DNA of 41,351 bases from a virus: the IMG/VR virus record IMGVR_UViG_3300014501_000033, positions 1 through 41,351 of that record, one strand, 5' to 3'. The notes below the pieces were generated by a model that saw only the letters and a list, made by a program, of their open reading frames with translations, had not been told where the DNA came from and did no database searches. Positions within the stretch are counted from its first letter, which is position 1; each line of letters opens with the position of its first letter. Below, in pieces: positions 6,990-14,229 of the stretch. The translations under genes were made by a program, and so were the position numbers.

Positions 6990-7868
6990 ATGGCTGAGAT
7001 TGATCGCGTCGGTAGCTACATCTTTGAGATCGTCGGCTCCGGGTTCGGAACCACGGTCAAGGGATATCCTCAATGGATTCTGAGTGTTAAGGCACTCAAG
7101 TTCTGGGCAAACTCCCCTGACCTCTTGACGCATTACCAACTGGATGCCCCGGCCTGGGTTGATTGGGATCAGGAACAACAAGGCATCGGCTACCTCTGTC
7201 TGTTCAATTCCGCCGACAATTACGATGCCAATACCGCCCTCCTGAACGCCAAGCAGGCCCAGGTCGCGGTTGGCTGGGACGGCTCATCTTTTGATCCGTT
7301 CGCGGATGGCACATTCATCGGCAAGCGAATTCTTGGTCGTATCGAGGAGCATACATACAACGAAAAGACGACTCTCCGTCTGAATTGGATTGATGCCCCC
7401 GACGCCAATCCCGAACGCCAGATCAAGAGCCTGGACGCGCCAGCTATCAAGGCACTCAACAGCAAGCTGAAATTCGGCGCTCCTCCGAAGGCGGTCGGCG
7501 CTTCGGCGCCTGTCAAGGCGCCTCCTGTGCCTGCGGCCCCGGTGGCGGCATCCGCCGCCCCGGCGGCCGCCGCTCCGCCGCAAGCCAGGCCTGGGCGTCC
7601 GCCGAAGAATAAGGCTGCGGCGGCGGTTGCCGCCGCTGCAACCCCGCCGGCACCAGCCGCTCCCCCTACTGAGTTTGCCACCGAGGCTGCGGCCTGGGAA
7701 TACGCGGCCCCCAAGAAGCCGGATACCACGACTGACGCGGAATTCGCCGATGCGTGGCTGTCGTCCCGCGGCGAGGTTGCCGGCGACCGAGATGAGGCGG
7801 CGCTGACACCGGCTGATTGGGCTAAGGTCGTCGCCATCACGTTCAAGGATTTGGCGATTACGGCCTAA
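6990..7868 (+). CDS. SSB-like / DUF669-like DNA-binding protein
   Basis: 292 residues, RBS AGGAG at 6980-6984. Residues 1-160 form an ordered domain (YIFEIVGSGFGTTVKGYPQW near the start, IGKRILGRIEEHTYN later). An Ala/Pro-rich linker (about 165-225) carries an AT-hook-like GRPPKNK (202-208), and a short acidic helical domain ends the protein. This layout and its place after the Sak4-like ATPase are usual for phage single-strand binding proteins, but I cannot identify the fold from sequence alone. Confidence 0.55.
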   Translation: MAEIDRVGSYIFEIVGSGFGTTVKGYPQWILSVKALKFWANSPDLLTHYQLDAPAWVDWDQEQQGIGYLCLFNSADNYDANTALLNAKQAQVAVGWDGSSFDPFADGTFIGKRILGRIEEHTYNEKTTLRLNWIDAPDANPERQIKSLDAPAIKALNSKLKFGAPPKAVGASAPVKAPPVPAAPVAASAAPAAAAPPQARPGRPPKNKAAAAVAAAATPPAPAAPPTEFATEAAAWEYAAPKKPDTTTDAEFADAWLSSRGEVAGDRDEAALTPADWAKVVAITFKDLAITA

Positions 7869-7872
7869 CCTC

Positions 7873-7995
7873 GTGGCGGCATTTGCAGGCGCTATGCTTC
7901 CTCCTCATAAAATATAGGAAGCAAGTGGTGATGGGCTAAGGATAAGTCACCAGCCGATTAAAGCCGGAGATGCGGGTTCAAGGCCCGTTCGCCAC
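7873..7995 (+). ncRNA. tRNA-like element 3
   Basis: GTGGCGG (7873-7879) pairs with TCGCCAC (7989-7995), 7 pairs with one G-U, the 3' strand directly following a T-arm: GCGGG (7972-7976), loop TTCAAGG, CCCGT (7984-7988). Inside are GCA/TGC around a GG-containing loop (7885-7897), TTCCT / AGGAA (7898-7902/7916-7920) around a 13-nt loop containing CTCATAA, and GGTGA / TCACC (7927-7931/7947-7951). It lacks T8, has an oversized anticodon-like loop and about 50 extra bases, so it is not a standard tRNA. It ends 9 bases before the primase-helicase ATG, which has no Shine-Dalgarno. Confidence 0.55.
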
Positions 7996-8004
7996 ACTAC
8001 ACCA

Positions 8005-10326
8005 ATGGCAATTGACTTTGCAAAGTTATCCGACAAGTTCCGCGGCAATGCAGTTTGGGGAATCGCCGAGCATTTAGCTAATCGGCTCAATGTATCCGTC
8101 GCTTCCTTGGACCGACTTGGCCTTGGATATGTTCCAATTGTTGAACTTAGTAAGGGGCCAAATTACGATGGATTTTTTTGCCTTCCTCAACGCGATGCAG
8201 ATGGTTTCATCACTGGCATCAGTCTTAGGGGCCGTGATGATTTTAAGTGCATGTATCCTGGTTCAAAGCTGGGTCTATTTTACGAAGTCAATCCGGAGCA
8301 TCGTCAGGGAGTCAACACCAACTATGACCCCGGACCCCAAAACTGGGTTAGAGCCGACAGCGATCACATCTGCCCCATCTGCAATCAAGGAAAAGGATGT
8401 CTGATATCCACCCCTGACTGCGGCCTTCCGGCCGCGGCAATCTGTGTCAGAGTGAAAGAGGGCGCGAGCCGGCCCATGCTGAACGGCTACTTGCATCATC
8501 TTGACGGCCAAGACACTGCCGACCAGACCGCTTCCCCGCTTCCCCCATCCGAAGGCAGCGTCCTCATTGTGGAAGGCGCCAGCGATGTAGCCGCGGCGAT
8601 GGATATGGGCTTTGTCGCGGTCGGTAGGCCCAGCGCCCAAGGCGGTATCCAGCTGCTCCCCGACCTGATACGGGGCCGGCAGTGCATCATCGTGGGGGAG
8701 AACGACCAGAAGAAGGATGGAAAATGTCCCGGCCGGGAGGGGATGTATGCAACTTTTGACGGCATTAAGCGCGCCGCCAAGGGTGTTCGCATGGTCATGC
8801 CCCCACCTAACATCAAAGACCTTCGGGCATGGCGGGCCAAGCACAGACTTACTAAGGCACAATTCCTTGAATACGTCGCCGCGAAGGGCATGGATCAAAT
8901 CGACAATGCGGTTTTGCCTGACGATATGCCGACAACTATTGCGCGACGATTCCTCGCGGATTTGCACCGGCTGGGTGGCCGGCTTACGTTACGTCGTTGG
9001 GGCGGTGAGTGGTATATTTACAACGGCACCTGCTACGAACGCCTCGATAACGAACGATTCCTCGCGCCGATGTATCAATGGGCCTACGGCAAGCTCGTGG
9101 CGGTGCCGACAGGCAAGGGCGAGAACTTCATTCCTCTCAAGATGAAGCCCAGCCTCCGAGGGGACGTGGCCGAGGCTGCTATTTCCGAAACCCTGGTGCC
9201 AGAGAAGGTGCTGCCCGTGTGGATCAATAACACCAATGGTGACAGTATTAAGGATTTAATTGTCTTCAAAAATGGGGTGTTGAATGCCCGTAAGTTTCTC
9301 GCCGGCGTCATCGAATCAGTTAGTTTTGCGGAACCGACACCAGACTTCTTTACTGTGTCGTCGCTCCCTCATCTATTCGACTCCACCGCTAAAGCCCCCA
9401 AATGGGAATGGTTTCTTAATTCAACTCTTGGCGATGATCCAGACAAAGTGGCGCTCTTGCAGGAATGGTTTGGTTACTGTCTGGTGCCGGATACGAGCCT
9501 GCAAAAAATGATGTTCTTCCGCGGCCCTCCGAGCGCCGGCAAAGGCACGATCCTGGCGGTACTGCGATGGATGATCGGCGACGATCAGAGTGCCGTCGCC
9601 ACCTTTGACGGATTGGCCGGCCCATTCGGTCTCGCGCCCCTGGTTAATAAACTCATCTGCGTCCTGGGCGACGTGCAGACCCCCAAGGGTGCCGACGCAA
9701 ACCGCGGGCTTGAAGTTCTCCTGGGCCTTACCGGAGAGGATAGTGTCACAATCAACCGTAAAAACGTCGCGCAAATCCCCCTCCACGATTTATACTGCCG
9801 GATAACGATGGCGGCAAATAGGTTCATCGACGTGCCAGACTACGCCGGGGCTATGGCTCGGCGACTCAACATCATCGACTTCACCCGTTCGTTTAAAGAT
9901 AACCCAGACACGACGCTTCGTGACTCCCTGCGTGATGAGATTCCGGGGATCATCATCTGGTCCCTAACCGGCTTGAAGCGAATACGCCACACGAAAAAAT
10001 TTACAACCCCTCGTACCAGCCGACTTGCTTTAGATGAATGGAGAGTGTATACTTCTCCAATCGCCGGCTTCCTTGAAGAATGCTGCCGGCCAGACCCGGA
10101 GGAACGTGAGAGTCAGGTTGAGCTATTTGATTGTTGGGTTAAGTGGTCCGAGGAGCGACGCATATCACCCATGCCCAGCCCGCGATTTTTTGAGGGTGTG
10201 CGATTTGCAGCACCGTACACGACGGTCATTACCGAGGAATCAGCGGGTCGGATTACGAAGTATTTTGAGGGACTGCGGCTGCGATCCAAAGTGGCAAAAC
10301 AATTTCTTGGGAGACCAGAACGATGA
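8005..10326 (+). CDS. Primase-helicase (zinc finger, TOPRIM, SF3/D5-type helicase)
   Basis: 773 residues. Cysteines C123, C126, C132 and C139 suggest a zinc-binding primase segment. A TOPRIM domain follows (LIVEGASD, E190 and D194; GEND, D234). The C-terminal half is a superfamily 3 helicase: Walker A GPPSAGKGT (507-515), Walker B strand LICVLGD (D556), sensor residue N605 in MAANRF, and the arginine finger ARRLNIIDF. It is the D5/P4-type replicative primase-helicase that partners the polymerase at 1032. ATG 8005 has no recognisable ribosome binding site, while the tRNA-like element ends just upstream. The stop overlaps the next ATG. Confidence 0.9.
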   Translation: MAIDFAKLSDKFRGNAVWGIAEHLANRLNVSVASLDRLGLGYVPIVELSKGPNYDGFFCLPQRDADGFITGISLRGRDDFKCMYPGSKLGLFYEVNPEHRQGVNTNYDPGPQNWVRADSDHICPICNQGKGCLISTPDCGLPAAAICVRVKEGASRPMLNGYLHHLDGQDTADQTASPLPPSEGSVLIVEGASDVAAAMDMGFVAVGRPSAQGGIQLLPDLIRGRQCIIVGENDQKKDGKCPGREGMYATFDGIKRAAKGVRMVMPPPNIKDLRAWRAKHRLTKAQFLEYVAAKGMDQIDNAVLPDDMPTTIARRFLADLHRLGGRLTLRRWGGEWYIYNGTCYERLDNERFLAPMYQWAYGKLVAVPTGKGENFIPLKMKPSLRGDVAEAAISETLVPEKVLPVWINNTNGDSIKDLIVFKNGVLNARKFLAGVIESVSFAEPTPDFFTVSSLPHLFDSTAKAPKWEWFLNSTLGDDPDKVALLQEWFGYCLVPDTSLQKMMFFRGPPSAGKGTILAVLRWMIGDDQSAVATFDGLAGPFGLAPLVNKLICVLGDVQTPKGADANRGLEVLLGLTGEDSVTINRKNVAQIPLHDLYCRITMAANRFIDVPDYAGAMARRLNIIDFTRSFKDNPDTTLRDSLRDEIPGIIIWSLTGLKRIRHTKKFTTPRTSRLALDEWRVYTSPIAGFLEECCRPDPEERESQVELFDCWVKWSEERRISPMPSPRFFEGVRFAAPYTTVITEESAGRITKYFEGLRLRSKVAKQFLGRPER

Positions 10327-10685
10327 ATGAAATTAGTCGAAATCTTGTTCTTATTTCCTATCAGTGCGCGGCCGAGGTAAATCGCGCCGAAGAAAAGCAC
10401 CCTCCTATGAACTCTTTGCATGAGGGATATGCGGTAATCCTTGAAGAACTCGATGAGGTTTGGGATGAGATAAAGAAGAAAACCCCCGATCTTCATCGGA
10501 TCAGAAATGAGTTGATCCAGACCGCGGCTATGTGCATTCGCCTGATCGACAATGTAGTAACACGACCGATGGAACGTCATATAGACGATCAGGTTCAAAT
10601 ACTGGCCAGTGCGGCATCCGCCGCGGTTAGGGCGCATAAAGCGGCAGAATATGAGCGTCAACTTCTTATTAAACCGGAGAACTAA
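10323..10685 (+). CDS. MazG-like nucleotide pyrophosphohydrolase
   Basis: 120 residues, mostly helical. ILEELDEVWDEIKKK gives the E-E-x-D/E cluster of MazG-type enzymes, and a second helix RNELIQTAAMCIRLID matches the following metal-binding helix (E and D residues). Expected to hydrolyse nucleoside triphosphates to monophosphate and pyrophosphate, shaping the nucleotide pool. ATGA overlap with the primase-helicase. A second nucleotide enzyme follows 2 bases later. The family assignment is from this pattern only. Confidence 0.65.
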   Translation: MNEISRNLVLISYQCAAEVNRAEEKHPPMNSLHEGYAVILEELDEVWDEIKKKTPDLHRIRNELIQTAAMCIRLIDNVVTRPMERHIDDQVQILASAASAAVRAHKAAEYERQLLIKPEN

Positions 10686-10687
10686 TC

Positions 10688-11668
10688 ATGCCAAACGAGA
10701 CCTTCACTACCGGCGCCCAACGGGATCAACAGGGCGACAAGTTGCGATATGATCTGATGTCCCCCTTGGCGGCGAAGCGGATCGCCAAAGTGTTCACCGA
10801 CGGCGCCAAGCGCTATGGGGATCGTAATTGGGAGAAGGGTATGCCTTTTACCCGCGTCCTCGCGTCGGCACTACGGCACCTGCACGCCTACCAGCTTGGC
10901 GATAAGGGCGAGGACCATCTCGCCCAACTCGCGTGGAACGTGGAGGCACTCCTGCACTATGAAGAGGCAATCAAGGGTGGCACCTTGCCGGCGAACTTGA
11001 ATGATCTGCCGTTGTATGGCGATGCTCATGCCTACCTCAATGCACTGGTAAATGCGGCGTCGTGGGGGGTGAAGGCGGCGTCCACTACCTGTGGCAATAC
11101 TTGCGATGCGGAACCCATCAAGCCGCTCCCTCAAAACGCCTACATGTACCGCGGCCCATTTGCGGGAATGCGACTTAAAGTAATCCAGCGTCACGAGACT
11201 TGGTATGATGTGAATCTTAGCGATTACACATATGGGCAATGGATGTACAGGATTTCTGAATTCTTCGCCGATTCCACCCCGCAGAAGGAGGACACCGTAT
11301 ACCTCGCCGGCCCAATGCGCGGCCTCCCCGACTTCAATTTTCCGGCCTTTGACAAAGCTCGTGATTGCCTGACAGAGAGGGGCTGGAATGTGATATCACC
11401 GGCCGATATGGATCGGGCTGATCCTGATGATGCTAAGGATCAGACAAAGTTTGCCGCCCGCGATACGAAAGCAATCATTGAGAAGTGCGGTACTATCGCG
11501 TTGCTCCCAGGTTGGGAGTGCAGCGACGGCGCTACCGCGGAATTCTTCCTGGCGCGATGGTTGGGGTTGAAGATTATCAGTATATGGACTGATGACGATG
11601 GCGCGATGGAAATGCGCATTAGTGATCCTGATGAACGGGCGGCTGCGTATCGCATAATAGGACGTTAA
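10688..11668 (+). CDS. Fusion: dATP/dGTP diphosphohydrolase-like (DUF5664) + deoxyribosyltransferase-like (DUF4406)
   Basis: 326 residues in two recognisable domains. Residues about 15-93 (GDKLRYDLMSPLAAKRIA, then GAKRYGDRNWEKG, ALRHLHAY and HLAQLAWNVEALLHYEE) look like the N-terminal dATP/dGTP diphosphohydrolase domain of phages, related to MazZ. Residues about 202-300 (VYLAGPMRGLPDFNFPAF, ISPADMDRAD, LPGWECSDGATAEF) look like DUF4406, related to nucleoside deoxyribosyltransferases. The middle (110-195) is not recognised. RBS GGAG. Together with the MazG-like neighbour it forms a purine-pool module. Known Z-genome phages carry MazZ with PurZ, but no PurZ or DatZ is visible here, so base replacement is not claimed. 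Confidence 0.75.
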   Translation: MPNETFTTGAQRDQQGDKLRYDLMSPLAAKRIAKVFTDGAKRYGDRNWEKGMPFTRVLASALRHLHAYQLGDKGEDHLAQLAWNVEALLHYEEAIKGGTLPANLNDLPLYGDAHAYLNALVNAASWGVKAASTTCGNTCDAEPIKPLPQNAYMYRGPFAGMRLKVIQRHETWYDVNLSDYTYGQWMYRISEFFADSTPQKEDTVYLAGPMRGLPDFNFPAFDKARDCLTERGWNVISPADMDRADPDDAKDQTKFAARDTKAIIEKCGTIALLPGWECSDGATAEFFLARWLGLKIISIWTDDDGAMEMRISDPDERAAAYRIIGR

Positions 11669-11671
11669 CCC

Positions 11672-12382
11672 ATGCGTAATCTCATCATCGGCGATCTACA
11701 TAATCCCTGGACGCATCCCGGCTACTTGCCGTTTTGCCGTGATCTATATTCGCGCCACAAATGTGACAATGTGATCTTCATCGGTGATGTTGTTGACTGG
11801 CACGCAATCTCATTCCACCCCAGGAACCCCGATGCGCCCGGCCCAAAAGACGAGTATACGCGGACGAAGGAACGGGTTCAAGAGTGGTATAAGGCGTTCC
11901 CGAAGGCCAAAGTCTGTATCGGGAACCATGATGAGCGTGTGGTCCGACTTGCCGGTACGGTTAATATCCCGGAGGATTTTCTCAAGACGTACTCGGAAAT
12001 GTGGGAAACTCCTGGCTGGACCTGGGATCGTTCCTTCATTGCCGATGATGTATACTACTTTCACGGCACGGGAACGGGCGGAGTGCATCCCGCGTTTACG
12101 TCGATGTGCAAGCAACTGATGAGTGTAGTGCAGGGGCATATACACTCCGCGTCGGGCATCAAATGGAGGGCCAATCCTCGGCGCCGTATCTTTGGTATGG
12201 ACACAGGTTGCGGCATTGACGACAAGGCTATTGCGTTTGCTTACGGTTGGAATCAACAGATTAGGAGCATCGTTAGCGCGGCAGTCGTGCTGGATGGAAT
12301 CCCGATCTTAGAAGTGACGCCGATAGGTGACGGTGAGAAATATCATCGCTCCCGATTCGGCAAAAAGACGAAAGGCAGGTAG
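11672..12382 (+). CDS. Calcineurin-like metallophosphoesterase
   Basis: 236 residues with the full set of metal-binding motifs: GDLH (D8, H10), GDVVDWH (D39), GNHDE (N85, H86), YFHG (H131) and GHIH (H156, H158). Such phage enzymes act on phosphoester bonds in nucleotides, nucleic acids or proteins; the substrate cannot be told. It follows the nucleotide-pool genes by 3 bases, so a nucleotide-related role is plausible. Confidence 0.85.
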   Translation: MRNLIIGDLHNPWTHPGYLPFCRDLYSRHKCDNVIFIGDVVDWHAISFHPRNPDAPGPKDEYTRTKERVQEWYKAFPKAKVCIGNHDERVVRLAGTVNIPEDFLKTYSEMWETPGWTWDRSFIADDVYYFHGTGTGGVHPAFTSMCKQLMSVVQGHIHSASGIKWRANPRRRIFGMDTGCGIDDKAIAFAYGWNQQIRSIVSAAVVLDGIPILEVTPIGDGEKYHRSRFGKKTKGR

Positions 12383-12386
12383 TTTA

Positions 12387-12932
12387 ATGCGTTACGCTCT
12401 ACTCGTTTTTGTTTCGCTGCTGGCAGCCTGCTCATCACTCCCCAAGGCGACCCAGCAGACCATTCAGTCCGGACACAATCAGGCGGCGATTGCCGCCGGG
12501 AAAGCCCAGGATGCCGGCACAATGGCCGACGCAAAGGGTGCCGCCTCGCCGACCTCACATCCAATTGATGCTTCGGATGTCGTGGTGAAGGACACGCGCG
12601 CGTCATTGCGTGTGATCTTCATTGTGTCCTTCATTGCCTTGCTGGTCAGTATCGGGTTAATGTTTACACCGTTGTCTTTGGTGTCAAAGATCGCGGTTCC
12701 CGTGGCCGGCGCCCTGGCGGTCGGCTCCCTGGCCGGTGAGATTGCGGTGCCGTTCTTCCCCTACATCCTGGCGGGATTAGGGGTGCTGGCGCTCGCGCTG
12801 GCAGTGTATGAATTGATCGTCGCCAAGGGCAATGTGGCCCTGGCGATTACGGACACGGAGGCATTGATCGTGCCGGCGAAAACTACCGCGGCTCCGACCG
12901 TGGCCCCCAACAACCATCCCCCGGTGAAGTGA
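12387..12932 (+). CDS. Polytopic membrane lipoprotein
   Basis: 181 residues from ATG 12387 (AGGTAG upstream; a longer upstream frame is not needed). Signal peptide MRYALLVFVSLLAAC with a lipobox ending at Cys15, a Gln/Ala-rich stretch, then three predicted membrane segments at about 75-95, 102-122 and 124-146, and a polar tail. A lipid-anchored N-terminus plus later membrane segments recalls unimolecular spanins, which have one. Three segments are unusual, so lysis is only a suggestion. The stop overlaps the next ATG (TGATG). Confidence 0.75.
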   Translation: MRYALLVFVSLLAACSSLPKATQQTIQSGHNQAAIAAGKAQDAGTMADAKGAASPTSHPIDASDVVVKDTRASLRVIFIVSFIALLVSIGLMFTPLSLVSKIAVPVAGALAVGSLAGEIAVPFFPYILAGLGVLALALAVYELIVAKGNVALAITDTEALIVPAKTTAAPTVAPNNHPPVK

Positions 12933-13288
12933 TGCGGCCGATCCGAACCCGCGAAGAATTGATTGACTTCGCTGCCAGAAGGGCGCCCTCCGCGGCATGC
13001 GCTACCGCGTTGAAAGACATGGAGGGCGCCCTTGTGCTAGGGGCGCACGATCCCGCCGTCGCTGGATTGCCGGGCTGGATCATCAAGGTGACATCCCAGT
13101 ACGGGCGGGTTTGGATTCTCGCGGTCGGAATGGATGCCGACAATCAAGAGTATATATGCCGGCAAGTCGATGAAATTCCCGACACTTATACCGGCTGCGT
13201 GACCGGCCGGCCGGGTATTATGAACGGCGACGACACGGAATACAGGAGGGCGTTGCGATGTCAGGTCCACCCCGAAGGCTCCTACTAG
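12932..13288 (+). CDS. Hypothetical protein (118 aa)
   Basis: ATG 12932 overlaps the lipoprotein stop. The protein is soluble, with four Cys residues and a central strand-rich part (WIIKVTSQYGRVWILAVGMD). It does not show the catalytic pattern of any lysis enzyme I know. Its last 31 bases overlap the next gene, whose Shine-Dalgarno AGGAGGG lies inside this one. Function unknown. Confidence 0.7.
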   Translation: MRPIRTREELIDFAARRAPSAACATALKDMEGALVLGAHDPAVAGLPGWIIKVTSQYGRVWILAVGMDADNQEYICRQVDEIPDTYTGCVTGRPGIMNGDDTEYRRALRCQVHPEGSY

Positions 13289-13491
13289 CCGCCGTCCCGG
13301 ATTATGTCAAGGAACGATTCGGCAAGGATATCAGCCGGCAATCAGCGTACAATTGGGTGAGCGTTGGCCGGAATAATGTCAAACTGCGGATCGCCCAGGT
13401 AGTGGCGCTTGGCGGACCGCATACTATGGTGCGTGTGACTTATACTAATTGGGTGGATGAGTTTGTTTTGCGGATGGGAGGACTGGCATGA
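13258..13491 (+). CDS. Small HTH-like protein (excisionase/regulator type)
   Basis: 77 residues; a strong Shine-Dalgarno AGGAGGG at 13244-13250 decides ATG 13258. The segment VPDYVKERFGKDISRQSAYN followed by WVSVGRNN and KLRI resembles the helix-turn-helix of small MerR/Xis-like phage proteins, where the turn before the wing reads NGRN. It may be a DNA-binding regulator. With no integrase in view, excision is not implied. Confidence 0.55.
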   Translation: MSGPPRRLLLAAVPDYVKERFGKDISRQSAYNWVSVGRNNVKLRIAQVVALGGPHTMVRVTYTNWVDEFVLRMGGLA

Positions 13492-13760
13492 ACAAGAACC
13501 CCATTATATATGTGTATGCAAGATTGGATAAACCAATTCATGCCGCTGCAACCCCGGCGGCGCCAGCGGGATTCGACACCGTGTTTGTCGCATCGACTTA
13601 CGAACATACTTTGGATGCACGACAGAATGAAATAAATCGAGAGAAAGCAATAGCAGAAATTGAAGCGCTTGTCGCCGGTCGCGCATCTATAGAAGGATTC
13701 AGTTATAGCAATCCAATGGGGGGTGGACATGATAATCGACAGCGACAAGGATCAAGTTGA
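13488..13760 (+). CDS. Hypothetical protein (90 aa)
   Basis: ATG 13488 overlaps the preceding stop (ATGA). Contains a short Pro/Ala-rich stretch, then a charged helix (EINREKAIAEIEALV). The last 32 bases overlap the next gene. No family recognised. Confidence 0.6.
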   Translation: MNKNPIIYVYARLDKPIHAAATPAAPAGFDTVFVASTYEHTLDARQNEINREKAIAEIEALVAGRASIEGFSYSNPMGGGHDNRQRQGSS

Positions 13761-13989
13761 TTTACGCCAGCGGATGGGGAGAGATCGGCTGCGGTTGGCT
13801 CTACAAGCATACAACTTAGCCCAAACGAAGCATGAGCTAGTGTTGTGGCATCGAGAAGGCGAATGGCGCATCGCTCCTGATGCTGTGCTTTATAATCTGA
13901 TTGAGCGCTGGACCCCGGATGGCGATCCGATGATCCTCTATTGGGAGCAATGCCGGCCTATCCAATCACCGACCGGGCTTTCGATTTGA
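13729..13989 (+). CDS. Hypothetical protein, last gene of the rightward block (86 aa)
   Basis: ATG 13729 has a GGGGGGTGG Shine-Dalgarno; a GTG two codons earlier is less likely. Soluble, charged, Trp-containing protein (LVLWHREGEWRIAPDAVLY) of unknown function. Its 3' end overlaps the 3' end of the leftward holin-like gene by 32 bp. No terminator is visible between the two converging transcription units. Confidence 0.65.
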   Translation: MIIDSDKDQVDLRQRMGRDRLRLALQAYNLAQTKHELVLWHREGEWRIAPDAVLYNLIERWTPDGDPMILYWEQCRPIQSPTGLSI

Positions 13990-14227
13990 CCCAGGACCAG
14001 AGATAAGATAGCGCCAGTGCGGCGGCGGAAGCGTATACACTCCATCCGATCAGCGCTCGCTTCTCGTGGGATTCAAGAGCGCCGACGCGAGACTTGACAT
14101 CTTTGAGATCATCCATCACGGCTTTCACAATGGGGTCAAAATGTTCGCCAACTTTTTGAATCAATGGTTCCACGATGACGGTCTTTATTCGCTCCGCGTC
14201 CGCAAGTGTCAATTCCATATCGCTCAT
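13958..14227 (-). CDS. Holin-like / XhlA-like small membrane protein
   Basis: 89 residues: a coiled-coil-like helix in the first 55 (EHFDPIVKAVMDDLKDVKSR), then one membrane segment (ALIGWSVYASAAALALSYLW) and a basic tail. This order is seen in XhlA-type haemolysin/holin accessory proteins. It is the last leftward gene, a normal place for lysis genes. It is the best lysis candidate here, since no endolysin is visible. It starts 3 bases after the giant gene upstream. Confidence 0.6.
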   Translation of the reverse strand: MSDMELTLADAERIKTVIVEPLIQKVGEHFDPIVKAVMDDLKDVKSRVGALESHEKRALIGWSVYASAAALALSYLWSWVKSKARSVIG

Positions 14228-14229
14228 GA

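Noticed and set aside
7873-7995. Ordinary tRNA-Met (CAT in a loop)
   Set aside because: The anticodon stem does not close a 7-nt loop, T8 is absent, about 50 extra bases lie before the T-arm and there is no CCA.
10688-11668. Z-genome (2-aminoadenine) phage
   Set aside because: No PurZ-like adenylosuccinate synthetase or DatZ was found, so the MazZ-like domain alone is not enough.
13441-13446. TATACT as a further early promoter
   Set aside because: No -35-like hexamer at 16-18 bases; it lies in codons of the HTH-like gene.
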